From contig NZ_AJXN01000016.1 in assembly GCF_000286355.1 (NCBI RefSeq), forward strand, positions 1 through 51,725: 51,725 nt of DNA, given 5' to 3'. Of the stretch, positions 26,471 through 36,489 are shown piece after piece. The stretch comes from Kocuria atrinae C3-8. Its GTDB lineage: Bacteria; Actinomycetota; Actinomycetes; Actinomycetales; Micrococcaceae. The position numbers and the translations under genes were made by a program. Numbering within the stretch: position 1 is the stretch's first letter; each line of letters opens with the position of its first letter. The notes below the pieces were generated by a model. It did no database searches. It saw nothing but the letters and a program-made list of their open reading frames with translations, and was not told the origin of the DNA.

Positions 26471-27961
26471 TCAGGAATGGGGATGGTTTGCGACTACCGG
26501 AAGTTCTTGCGACTCAGGGATCTGGTCCTCGTGCTGCATGGCCCGGTACACGTCCGGGCGGCGTCGGCGAAGGACTTCACCCCAGATCAGTCCCACTACT
26601 CCCGAGCCGATGATGATGCCCGGCATAATGGCCACCAGCGGTGATGGGCCCTCCGCCCCGATCATGAGGTCGAAGTTGACCAGGATGAGGATGGCCACGG
26701 TGATCAACCCGAGGGCCGAGACCACCGGGGCAACCACTCGCGTGCCCACACCGTGGCCGTGATGACGGCGGGAGAACCATGCGACCACGGCGATAGAAGT
26801 AATGGCCAGAAGGAAGACCAGCCCAAAAGCGGCCGCGTTGGTCAGCCAGGTGAAAAGCGTCAGAACTGGGAAAAGATCTCCCAAGGGCGATCCTGCACCG
26901 GCCAGTGCGAAAACTACGATGACCACAACCGCCACGGCAGACTGCGCAAGGGACCCCGCGAACGGGGCGCCGGTCCGAGCGGATGTCAGTCCGAGTTTCT
27001 TCGGAAGCACTCCGGTGCGGCCTAAAGCGAAGAAATACCTGGCGGCGCCGTTGTGAAAAGCGACCAGTGCGGCAAGCAGGCTGGTGATGAAAAGGACATT
27101 AGCGACGTCGGCAAGCAGAGGGCTGCGCTCCGCGAGCCACACGAAGACGAGGTCGGGCCCGAATTCTTGAGACGAGGCCACGATGCTCGAGGCGCCCACG
27201 CCTACCGAGAATGCCCATGACGAAAACATGTAAAACACGGCGATTACGGCCACTGCGACGTAGGTCGCGCGGGCCACGGTCTTGCGAGGATTCTTGGTTT
27301 CTTCGGAATAGATGGCACCCGATTCGAACCCCATAAACGCAGCGATACCGAAAGCCAGAAGTACGCCAATTCCGGGCGTGAAGAAGTTCTGTGGATCGAG
27401 AGTCTGGAACTCGATTCCCTCCGGGGCGGCTACCAGCGCCAGGATGGAGACCACGCCCACGACCAGGAATTCGAGTGCGACCAGAACACCAAGGACCTCG
27501 GCGGAGAGATCCACACTATTGACACCCAGAGCGCCAACAATCACCCATCCGAGCAGGGCGGCCAGCCACCACGGGACCGCGATGCCGAACAGCCCTGTGA
27601 TCAACGCGGCCAGAGAGAAGCCGAATAGTCCATACAGGCCCACCTGCATCATGTTGTAGGAGACCAGCGCCAGGATGGCCGCTGCGATGCCCTGCCTGTT
27701 TCCCAGGCCCTCGGCCACGTATGCGTAGAACGCTCCGGCGTTCTGGACATGGCCGCTCATGGCGCCGTATCCAATGGCGAATACAGCCAGGATGAGTCCC
27801 AGGATCAGGTAACCCACGGGCACTCCGAGGAGGCCGGATACAGCGAAGCTTGTGGGCACACCGCCGGCCAAGACAGTCAAGGGCGCTGACGCTGCGATGA
27901 TCATGAACACCAGGGCTGTGGTGGATAAATGACGCCTCGCGAGGCGAGTAGGTTGCTGCAC
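26471..27961 (-). CDS. APC superfamily amino acid/amine permease
   Basis: 496 residues, twelve or more helices. 'MIIAASAPLTVLAGGVPTSF' is the first helix with the unwound glycine segment typical of APC carriers, and 'FGIAAFMGFESGAIYSEETKNPRKTVARA' holds the conserved E-E-T-K-N-P-x-x motif. GTG start, GGAGG at good spacing. It is the first gene of the amine-oxidase operon, so it most likely imports that enzyme's amine. Confidence 0.88.
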   Translation of the reverse strand: MQQPTRLARRHLSTTALVFMIIAASAPLTVLAGGVPTSFAVSGLLGVPVGYLILGLILAVFAIGYGAMSGHVQNAGAFYAYVAEGLGNRQGIAAAILALVSYNMMQVGLYGLFGFSLAALITGLFGIAVPWWLAALLGWVIVGALGVNSVDLSAEVLGVLVALEFLVVGVVSILALVAAPEGIEFQTLDPQNFFTPGIGVLLAFGIAAFMGFESGAIYSEETKNPRKTVARATYVAVAVIAVFYMFSSWAFSVGVGASSIVASSQEFGPDLVFVWLAERSPLLADVANVLFITSLLAALVAFHNGAARYFFALGRTGVLPKKLGLTSARTGAPFAGSLAQSAVAVVVIVVFALAGAGSPLGDLFPVLTLFTWLTNAAAFGLVFLLAITSIAVVAWFSRRHHGHGVGTRVVAPVVSALGLITVAILILVNFDLMIGAEGPSPLVAIMPGIIIGSGVVGLIWGEVLRRRRPDVYRAMQHEDQIPESQELPVVANHPHS

Positions 27962-28234
27962 GGTGAGCCTCCGATGCGGGTTTCAGCTGGGTTAGCCCAT
28001 TGTTAGCCAGGTCACATCCATAAGGTGTTGTCCAGGAGTGCTCGACAGTTGTCTTTGACTGCGCGGTGCCGATCAAGGTGCCGTCATGTAAATGTTCAGG
28101 GCCCCTCCTGCACCTGGGGCCAAAACTGCTGCGCGGGCTGACAACATCAGTGCGCGTGATCCACGCCACAATGGGTACAGAGACAGGCCTTCGCCAGTCG
28201 GTGGTGGGCCGCCGTTGCAATCCAAGGAGCACCC
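27962..28234. promoter_or_regulatory. divergent promoter region with GTTGTC direct repeats
   Basis: 273 bp between the permease and aldehyde dehydrogenase genes, no gene seen. GTTGTC occurs at 28027 and 28048, 21 bp apart (two helical turns), the sort of direct repeat that AraC-type activators use. Regulation by the AraC protein encoded at 24102 is inference. Confidence 0.4.
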
Positions 28235-29640
28235 ATGAGCGCGTATCAGGAACTGTTGTCTGCCATTGAAAATCCAGCCGGTCGCGAGATTCTCGACCCG
28301 GCCACGGGGGAGCTCGTGGGCAAGGTCCACGAGTCCACGGTGGCTGAACTGAACCAGGCGATCGAAGCGGCCCGCGCCGCGCAGCCAGAGTGGGCGGCGT
28401 CGGGCCATGCCAAGCGGTCCGAGTTCCTGCATCGAGCGGCGGATGCGGTGGAGGCCAACGCGGAAGCGCTCGCGGAACTGCTCTCACGTGAGCAGGGCAA
28501 ACCAATCAAGAACGGCCCCAATGCGGCCTTTGAGGTCGGTGCTTGTGCCGCATGGCTGCGAGCGAATGCGGACACCCCCATGGAGCCGGAAGTCCTCGTG
28601 GACGACGAATCCGGCAAGGCCGAACTGCACTACATGCCGCTGGGTGTTGTCGGGGCGATCGGGCCGTGGAACTGGCCCATGATGATCACCGTGTGGCAGG
28701 TCGCTGCGTCTTTGTGCATGGGCAACACGGTGGTGGTCAAGCCCTCCGAGTACACGCCGCTGTCCGTGCTGGGCCTCATTCACGTGCTCAACCAAGCGCT
28801 GCCATCGGATGTACTGCACGTGGTTCCGGGTGGCGGAGAGATCGGTCAGGCGCTGACCGAGCACGACGGCATCGACAAGATCATGTTCACGGGTTCAACC
28901 AAGACCGGTCAGGCGATTATGCGCTCCGCCGCGGATAGCTTGGCTCGCCTCACTCTCGAGTTGGGCGGTAATGACGCGGGCGTTGTGCTGCCCGATGTGG
29001 ACGCCCAGAAAATCGCGGGCGACCTGTTCTGGGGCGCGTTCATCAACACCGGACAGACTTGTGCCGCCCTCAAGCGCCTCTATGTGCATGAGGACGTTTA
29101 CAACGACGTGTGTGACGCCTTGGTCGCGGTGCCCAGCAGATGCCCATGGGCAATGGTCGTGAAGAGCAGAACGTGCTGGGTCCGTTGCAGAACAAGCAGC
29201 AGTACGACATCGTGGCCGGGCTTGTCGAGGACGCCAAGAATGGCGGCGGCCGCGTGCTCATCGGTGGCGATCCGGAGGCTGAGCAGGCCGGCTACTTCTA
29301 TCCGACCACCTTGGTCGCGGACCTGCCCAATGATAATCCCCTGGTCGCGCAGGAGCAGTTCGGTCCCGCCCTGCCGATCATCAAGTACTCGGATCTTGAC
29401 GAAGCGATCGCCATGGCCAACGGGCTGGACGTGGGGTTGGGTGCCTCTGTGTGGTCGTCCGATCCGGGCGCCGCCGTCGAGGTCGCTCAGCGGATCGAGG
29501 CGGGCACCGTGTGGATCAATAAGCACGGTGCGGTGGATCCGCGCGTTCCCTTCGGTGGCATCAAGAGTTCCGGTTACGGCCTGGAATTCGGGGTCGAGGG
29601 CCTCAAGTCAGTTGCCGCGCCCAAGGTGATTTCTAGGTAG
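28235..29640 (+). CDS. NAD(P)-dependent aldehyde dehydrogenase (apparent frameshift near 29131)
   Basis: 468 residues after adding one G at 29131 (junction V-A-V-A-Q-Q-M-P-M-G-N-G). 'GVVGAIGPWNWPMMI' and 'VVVKPSEYTPLSVL' bind the cofactor, 'FTGSTKTGQAIM' is the glycine loop, 'LTLELGGNDAGVVL' holds the general-base Glu and 'INTGQTCAALKRLYVHE' the catalytic Cys near residue 275. The end 'GGIKSSGYGLEFGVEGL' is typical. The sequence is of the short ALDH type acting on amino- or semialdehydes. By position it oxidises the aldehyde made by the amine oxidase to an acid. Neighbouring genes form one amine-to-acid module. Confidence 0.88.
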
Positions 29641-29993
29641 CGGGCGACGACGCCGCTCGGTCCCACTGTCGAGGCCGGTGATCTCAGCAGCCCTGTGCTG
29701 AGGTCACCGGCTTCTTCAGAATGTCGGGTTCGTAATCGAAGTGTTATCTGACGCGTTTCACTGTTCTCGGCTAAAGGCCCTTGGAAATCCGCCATAAATG
29801 CGGATTAGCCCCTCTAATCATTCGATGCAATGTCAAAATAAATTTGATGAGGGGGCTCGTTGCCTCCGGGGTACGAGCCGCGAGCAGAACCGCATGTCGG
29901 AGGGGGTTCACGGCTTCCGATAGGGGCGGCAACATGAGAACACCTTAATGATTAGTTAACCCCGCTTTCACCTGGTGCGGTAATCCTTACGGC
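29641..29993. other. 353-bp intergenic region without a gene
   Basis: No coding frame is convincing. It starts with the terminator at 29674-29711 and ends in an A+T-richer stretch (ATGATTAGTTAACC and TAATCC) just before the GTG at 29994, likely the promoter of the next operon. There is no response-regulator gene here, which matters for the kinase that follows. Confidence 0.6.
29674..29711 (+). terminator. terminator after the aldehyde dehydrogenase gene
   Basis: GCCGGTGATCTCAGCA (29674-29689) pairs with TGCTGAGGTCACCGGC (29696-29711) with one T-G wobble, loop GCCCTG, followed by TTCTTC. Confidence 0.85.
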
Positions 29994-30403
29994 GTGATCC
30001 GAAAAATTCTCATGCTGCTGGGCGTCATTTGCGTACCCATCGCGCTCGCCCTCGCGAGTCAGTCCCTTGCGTCGACTGCGGAACCCCCGCGGTTGCCGCA
30101 GGAAACCATCGAAGTGCAATTGAGCGGTTCCGGAGAACCGTCTGAGCCCGCAGCATCCGCGTCCTCGTCAGCCACGCCGTCTGGTTCTGCTGAGCCCCGC
30201 GATGCGGCGTCAGTGGCACCGGATCAAGCTGAGGAATCCGACGCTCCCTCGCCTGCACCGGTCACCGAGCGCCCGTAAGTCCGGGTGTCCCCGTGCCCAA
30301 CGTGGGCGAAATTCCGCAGCAGGTCTACCAGAACCCGCACCCGGTGCAAGTCCCTGGCGATGACGACATGGATGACGAGTGGGATGGGGATCTCGATGAC
30401 TAA
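29994..30403 (+). CDS. small exported, acidic, Ser/Pro-rich protein (apparent frameshift near 30273)
   Basis: About 136 residues after adding one C at 30272-30274. An N-terminal hydrophobic stretch ('ILMLLGVICVPIALALASQS') acts as signal peptide or anchor. A low-complexity Ser/Ala/Pro/Glu region follows, then 'GVPVPNVGEIPQQVYQNP' and a strongly acidic end (D-D-D-M-D-D-E-W-D-G-D-L-D-D). The stop overlaps the start of the sensor-kinase gene by 8 bases, so the two are coupled. Small secreted hydrophilic proteins are often found next to a kinase in actinobacteria, and an acidic tail might bind cations. Function unknown. GTG start; leader very short. Confidence 0.6.
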
Positions 30404-31912
30404 AACACCGCAGAACTCCACCATGGAAATGACCCGGGTCTCGGCCCGTTGGCGCATCGTGGGCTGGATCGTGTTGACCACACTGCTGGCTCTACTGGCA
30501 GTCACGGTCACCATGCGCTCGTTCCTCATGGGTCAGGTTTCGGAGTCCGCCAATGCTGCGATCTCGCAGGAGTTCGACGAGTTCCGGGTCTTCGCCCAAG
30601 AAGGTGTCGACCCCACCACCGCAGAACCGTTCACCTCCTTGGAACCGTTCATGCAGCGCTACCTGTCCCGGCAGACCCCGGCCACCGGTGAAGCCATCAT
30701 TGCCGTGGTGGGTGACCAGGTCATGTACACGGACAACGCCCGTGACGATCCGGGGGAGTTGCTTGCCCGCGACCGGGCACGCCTGAACGAACTGGTGCAG
30801 TCCAGCGAGAATTCCGGCGTCTCGGACAGTGAGCACGGCGAAATGCGCTGGGGCAAGATGTCCGCCGGTGCCCCGAATGGTGATGAGCAGGCACCCTGAT
30901 CGTCGTGCACTTCACGCAAGAGCCACGCGAAGCCGTGAACCGGCAGGTCGTGGTTCTCGTGGGGATCGCCATGGCCGGGCTCTTGCTGACGGCCGGTATC
31001 GGTTGGCTCGCGGCGGGCCGGATCCTGCAGCCCATCCGCACCATGCGTGAGGTCGCGGACTCCGTTACCGCGCAGGACCTGTCCACGCGCATTCCCGTGC
31101 ACGGCCGCGACGACTTATCTCAGTTGGCGCACACCCTGAACAACATGCTGGACCGTGTGGAACGCGCCTACGGTTCCCAGCAGCACTTCGTGCTGGAAGC
31201 ACAACAGCACCTGCGAGGACCGCTCTCACGCACGGCGCAGGCCATCGAGACCATGGCGACCGCGGACGAGAACCCGGCCGAGCGGCGTCGTGCGGCCAAG
31301 CAGGCCAACCGCCAGATCCGGTCGATGCGCCGCACCCTGGTGGATCTGGACCTGCTGGCGCAGAGCGACAAGCCGAACTTCGTGAAACCGCAGCGCGTCA
31401 GCCTGAAACAGCTGACCGTGGAGGTCTACGCGGACGCCGCCGAGAATAATCCCAACCGGCAATGGAACCTGGAATCCACTGCTAACGGTGAGGCCTGGGT
31501 GGATCCCGCGCGCATCGCGGATGCCATGCACCAGGTGGTGCGCAACGCGGTGGACCACACCGATCCGCAGGACCCGATTCGCGTGGGATCGACCCTCACC
31601 GATCAGGGCAAGACTCTAAGCATGTGGGTCACCAATCACGGTATTCCGCTCAACCAGGAGCAGGCCGAGGGGCTGTTCGAGGAGTATCGCACCAATTCCG
31701 AGAGTGAGGACGAGTCCGGCATGGGCCTGGGACTGGCCGTGGTGCGGGCTGTGGCAGACGCCCACAACGGCAGCGCCTGGGTTGAATCCGGGGGACCGTC
31801 CGGCACCCGGTTCGGCATCGACATTCCCGTGGACGCCCTGGCCCCACGCAAGGCGGGGGAGGATGAACAGCTCGCAGAAGAGGTGCACGAATCCATGCGG
31901 GAGGAACGATGA
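30396..31912 (+). CDS. sensor histidine kinase-like protein with degenerate H-box and G1-box (apparent frameshift near 30890)
   Basis: 505 residues after adding one G at 30890-30891. Two membrane helices (about 22-40 and 185-208) enclose an extracellular region; a HAMP domain follows ('SVTAQDLSTRIPVHGRDDLSQLAHTLNNML'). In the dimerisation domain the expected H-E-L-R-T-P-L reads 'EAQQHLRGPLS' near residue 269: the phospho-acceptor His is Gln and the next residue is His. The N-box is good ('VVRNAVDHTD'), G2 is good ('GMGLGLAVVRAVADAHNG'), but the G1-box D-x-G-x-G reads 'VTNHGIPLN' and lacks the Asp. It may not autophosphorylate normally. There is no adjacent response regulator. The stop overlaps the transporter start (ATGA). 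Confidence 0.85.
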
Positions 31913-33476
31913 GTTCCTCAGCCGCGCCCTCTCCGTCGTCCGAATCTGATCAGCCGCCGGTTCGGTACGCGACCACTCCGCCCCGTCCACCCGGCTCGCG
32001 CCCAAGGACACCCCGATCACATGGGCGAAAGACAACGTTCCGGCCATCATCGGTGCGCTCCTTCTACTGGCCTTCGTGGCCTGGTGCGCTTTCGAGGCCT
32101 TCGGGCCGACCCCGGCCGCCGACGTCGCCCGGTTGCCTGCCCAGGCGCCCTCACCTTGGCCGTGTTCGCGATCGCCATTTGGCTGTGGATCTTCTCGTCC
32201 ATCGGTGACACCTATGTGGCGTTGGGTGCGGCCATCGTGCTCGTGCTCACCGGCATGCTCTCGGACAGTCAGCTGTTCTCATCGCTGGGTGAGGACACCG
32301 TCTGGCTGCTGCTCGCCGCGTTCGTGATTGCTGCCGGCGTGACCGCCACGGGACTGTCCACCAGGGCGGCCGTGTACATCGTGACTGGTGCGACCGGGGT
32401 GCGGCAGCTCGTGTATTTGGTGACCGGTGTCCTGGTGGCCACGGCGTTCGCGATCCCGTCCACGTCCGGGCGTGCGGCACTCGCGCTGCCTATTTTCGTG
32501 GCCTTGGCGCAGGCGCTGCACGACCGCAAACGGCTCGTGCTGGCCCTGTCTCTATTGTTCCCGTCGGTGATTTTGTTGTCTGCGGTGGCGTCCTATCTGG
32601 CGCCGGCGCGCACATCATCACCAGCCAGATCCTGCAGACGTCCGGCTACGACGGGTTCTCGTTCACCACGTGGCTGATTTACGGCCTGCCCCTCGCGGTG
32701 ATCTCCTCCTACGCGTGCGCCGAACTGATCATGTGGCTGTTCCTGGACAAGCAGGGCCGCTCGCAGAAGTTGGACGTGAGTGTTGAGAAGCTCGAGGAAC
32801 ACACCTCCATGCCTCTGACCGGTCCGCTCACCGTGGGGCAATCCCGCGCGGCACTGCTCACCCTGGCCGTGGTGGTGCTGTGGTGCACGGAATCTCTGCA
32901 CGGACTGCATCCCGCGGTGGTGGCTCTGCTGGGTGCGTTGTTGGCCACGAGCCCCGGATACGGACTGGTCAGCATGGGTAAGGCATTGAAAACCGTGCCG
33001 TGGTCCATGCTCCTGTTCATGGCCGCGACCCTCACCTTGGGCACCGCCCTGGTGGAGTCCGGTGCCGCGGATTGGCTGGCGCAGCGCGTGCTCGGCCCGG
33101 TCTCCGGGGCGGGTGCTGCGGCGGGCGTGGTCTTTGTGGTGGTGGTCGTGGTGATGTCCACGGCAGCGCACCTGATCATTCAGTCGCGCTCGGCCCGATC
33201 CGCCGTGTTGATTCCGATCGTGGTCTCACTGGCACCGGGGGTTGGGTCGACCCCATGGCGGCGGCCTTCGTCTCCACCGCGGCTGCGGGTTTCTGTCACA
33301 CCCTGACAAGTTCCGCCAAGCCCGTGACCCTCTTCTCGGACGTCGAGGGGATCGAAACCTATCAACCCAAGGACCTGCTCCGCCTCAGCGCCTTCCTGGC
33401 GCCGCTGATGGTGGCCATGGTCCTGGTCTTCTCCTTTGTCATCTGGCCCCTCATGGGCATGCCGCTGTTCCTCTAA
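31909..33476 (+). CDS. SLC13/DASS-type anion transporter (four apparent frameshifts)
   Basis: About 523 residues after adding single bases at 31981-31984 (C), 32144-32145 (G), 32599-32600 (G) and 33244-33246 (G). Repaired segments include 'KDTPITWAKDNVPAIIGALL', 'TVWLLLAAFVIAAGVTATGL', 'LVTGVLVATAFAIPSTSGRA', 'LHPAVVALLGALLATSPG' and 'GFCHTLTSSAKPVTLFSDV', matching the two-repeat helical layout of SLC13-type permeases for di-/tricarboxylates or sulfate; the S-T-S and S-S-A-K-P segments sit where the substrate loops do. Coupled to the kinase upstream (ATGA) and followed by glycerate kinase, so an organic acid such as glycerate is a reasonable substrate. Confidence 0.78.
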
Positions 33477-33514
33477 ACCCGTTTCGTTCACTCTCCACAG
33501 AAAGCGAACCCATC

Positions 33515-34734
33515 ATGGTTTCTCATTTCCCGCAGAACATTTTGGTGGCACCCTCCGGTTTCAAGGAGTCCCTGGACTCCAATGCCGTGGCCGCCGCAAT
33601 TCAGGCCGGTGTGCGCCGTGCCGTGCCCGGCGCCATGATTCGCGCCGTTCCGATTGCCGACGGCGGCGAGGGCACCGCGGAGACGCTGGCCACCGCCACC
33701 GCTGGTCACCTGATTCCCATGACCGTGACCGGTCCCGTGGGTCAGCCGGTCGAGTCCCACTACGCAGTTCTGGGTGGCTCCGCTAAGGGCACCGGGGTGG
33801 TCGAGATGGCTGCGGCGGCGGGTTTGCGGCTGGTGCCCAAGGACCAACGTGACCCGGGCGCTACGACCACGCGCGGCGTCGGCGAACTGATTGCCGCCGC
33901 GCTGGACGAGGGTCTGTTGAAGATCCTGGTCGGTTGCGGTGACTCCGGTACCAGCGACGGCGGTCTGGGTGCGCTCAAGGCCTTGGGCGTGGGCGTGCTG
34001 GATGCCGATGGCAACGAGGTTCCGGACGGCGGTTCGAATCTGGCCAAGGTCGATCGCCTGGACATGACTAATCTGCACCCGGCCCTCAAAGATGGCTCGG
34101 CCCAGATCACCCTGGCGCTGAATCCGCACAATGTGCTGACCGGGTCCAAGGGCGTGGCGCGCGTGTTCGGGCCGCAGAAGGGTGCAACGCCGGAGCAGGT
34201 CGAGCAACTCTCGGACGGCTTCGACAACTGGGCAGCCGTGCTCGGCCGCGACTGTGTGGAATCCGCTCGCGGTACGAGCTTTGCGCACGGCGTGGGCACT
34301 GGCGCATCCGGTGGTTTGGGTGCGGGCATGGCCGCGGTGGGAGCGGTTCTGATGCCGCGATTCCAGGCGCTACTGGACTCCGGTCTGGCCGGGATTGATC
34401 TGGACGATCTGCTCAGCAAGGCGGATCTGGTGATCACCGCTGAAGGTGCCATCGACTTCCAGACGCCAAGGGGAAGGTTCCGGCGGAGATTGCCCGCCGC
34501 GCGACTCTGCACGGCGTGCCGGTGATCGGCCTGGCAGGAACGTTGGGCAAGGGCTCGCGGGACGTTTACGACATCGGAATTGATGCAATCGCATCGATTG
34601 TGCCGGTGCCCATGTCGCTGCAGGACGCCGTGGCGGATGGTGAACGACTGCTCATCGAGGCCACCGAGCGGCTCATGCGCACCCTGATTCTGGGGGCGAA
34701 CATCGCCGCGGCACGGATGGGACGGGACCGGTAA
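33515..34734 (+). CDS. glxK: glycerate kinase (apparent frameshift near 34466)
   Basis: 406 residues after adding one C at 34466-34467 (junction Q-T-P-K-G-K-V-P-A-E). 'LVAPSGFKESLDSNAVAAAI' and 'AVPIADGGEGTAETL' are the glycerate kinase openings (GlxK/GarK family), 'VGCGDSGTSDGGLGALKALG' and 'NPHNVLTGSKGVARVFGPQKGA' are further hallmarks, and 'TGASGGLGAGMAAVGAVLMP' follows. It makes phosphoglycerate from D-glycerate with ATP. Preceded by the transporter with only 38 bases between, hence a glycerate uptake-and-use operon is likely. An isolated C-terminal frame from 34516 is part of this gene. Confidence 0.9.
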
Positions 34735-34784
34735 CTTTCACCGAGCGGCGGTCCGCGAGCCATTGCTGGGCCGCCGAGAATGGA

Positions 34785-35099
34785 CTACTTCTTTCTGGTC
34801 GCCCGTACTGCGTCCGCCACGGTCGAGCCCGGGTGCTCCTTGCGGTAGGTCTTAAGCTCCTTGGGGTCAGCATCACCGGCCGGCCCCGGGGAGTGACCGA
34901 GGCCGCTGGGTACGAGTGCCCACACCAAGACTCCACATGTGGCGGATACGAGTGCGAGCGCCGGGTTCGACGCCGCAAAGTACGCGATGACCGCCAACAC
35001 AATGAATAACAGGATCAGCGCGGACGGGATGTACTTCTTCCTATCCTTTCCTTCCTCTCCGATTGGCTCCACGGTAGGTGCCGCTGGAAGGGCTGTCAT
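34785..35099 (-). CDS. two-helix membrane protein
   Basis: 104 residues. A charged N-terminus (EPIGEEGKDRKKY) leads to two adjacent helices ('IPSALILLFIVLAVIAYFAA', 'PALALVSATCGVLVWALVP') and a hydrophilic basic tail. No family recognised. It converges on the glycerate kinase gene. Confidence 0.6.
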   Translation of the reverse strand: MTALPAAPTVEPIGEEGKDRKKYIPSALILLFIVLAVIAYFAASNPALALVSATCGVLVWALVPSGLGHSPGPAGDADPKELKTYRKEHPGSTVADAVRATRKK

Positions 35100-35243
35100 T
35101 GGTCATGTGGCCATTTTTTTGGTTCGCGCGTTGGTGGGGCAGGGAGCGTCGGAATGTCGCGGGGCGCGTCGTGTTGTTGTCTACGGAAAGTATCAGGGCC
35201 GCTGCCCGCGTAGCGGCCCGGTGAAGACTGTGGAAGGACACGC

Positions 35244-36328
35244 ATGACCACTCTTTTTGACCCGCTGAAAGTGGGCCAGTACGAACTGAAGAACCGCGTG
35301 GTGATGGCGCCGCTGACCCGTATGCGTGCCGATGCCGACGGCGTGCCCACCGACATCATGGTGGAGCACTACGCGCAGCGGGCCTCGGCAGGTTTGGTGG
35401 TCGCTGAGGGTACGTTCCCGACCGTGGTGAGCCGCGGCTACGTCAACGAACCCGGCTTGGCGACCGACGAACAGGCTGCAGGCTGGGGCCGAGTGGCGGA
35501 CGCCGTACACGAGCGCGATGGCTTGTTCTTCATTCAGATCATGCACGCCGGGCGACTGGTTCACCCCGCGCTGACCGAGGGTCAGCAGGGCGAAGCACCC
35601 AGCGCCATCGCACCCGGTCAGCCGATTCACATCCCCGGCGGTAAGGAAGAGACTCCCGAGCCCCGCGCCCTGGAACTCGACGAACTGCCGCGCGTGCGTG
35701 ATGAATTCGTGGCTGCAGCCGCCGCGCCGTGGACGCCGGTGTGGACGGTGTGGAACTGCACAGCGCCAACGGCTACCTGTTGCAGCAGTTCCTGACCCCC
35801 GCATCCAACCAACGCACCGACGAGTACGGCGGATCTCCCGAGAACCGTGCGCGCTTTGTCATCGAGGTGACTCGCGCGGTGGCTGAGGAAATCGGTGCCG
35901 ATCGCGTGGGAATCCGCATCTCCCCGCAGCACAACGTGCAGGGTGCTGTCGAAGCCGATCACGAGGACGCTGTGGCCACTTACGAAACCCTGGTCGACGG
36001 CATCAAGGATTTGGGTCTGGCGTACCTGTCCATGTTGTACAAGGACATCGACAGTGAATTCGTGCAGGATCTGCGCACGCGTTTCGGCGGACCGTTCATG
36101 CTCAACAGCGGTTTCAGCGAGCACACGGATCTGGAAGAGTCCGAGCACATCGTGCAGGACAACATTGCCGACGCCGTGGTGGTTGGCCGGGCACTCATCG
36201 CCAACCCGGACCTGGTTGAGCGCTGGCGCGACGGCCTGGAACTCAACAAGCCGGACAGCAAGACCTTCTACGGCGGTGGGGCTCGCGGTTACACCGACTA
36301 CCCCTTCGCGAAGGTGACGGTGCAGTAG
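35244..36328 (+). CDS. Old Yellow Enzyme-type NADH:flavin oxidoreductase / ene-reductase (apparent frameshift near 35719)
   Basis: 361 residues after adding one C at 35719-35720 (junction [12 protein letters not shown]). '[21 protein letters not shown]' is the FMN-barrel opening, '[13 protein letters not shown]' and '[28 protein letters not shown]' are the signature loops with the conserved His-x-x-Asn pair, and '[17 protein letters not shown]' is the phosphate-binding end. NemA-like enzymes reduce activated alkenes with NAD(P)H. No regulator is adjacent. Confidence 0.9.
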
Positions 36329-36367
36329 GTCCTGCGCGCATCCTTGCTCCTAAGAGGCTTGGCTGTG

Positions 36368-36475
36368 CACGTGGTGGGCCGTTAGAGCCGCCGTTTACAT
36401 CTCAGGGCCGTTGGAACCCTTTTCCAAGCGGGAAGGGTTCAACGCCCCTGAAGTGTGTTCGAGGGTTCTAGCGCC
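36368..36475. repeat. intergenic repeat copy R1
   Basis: First of three related intergenic elements. It carries the decamer CGTTAGAGCC (36380), CGTTGGAACC (36409), then the inverted form GGTTCAACG (36436, one base shorter) and GGTTCTAGCG (36464). It fills the gap between the OYE gene and the GMC oxidoreductase gene end. Confidence 0.85.
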
Positions 36476-36489
36476 CCACCAGATGCGGC

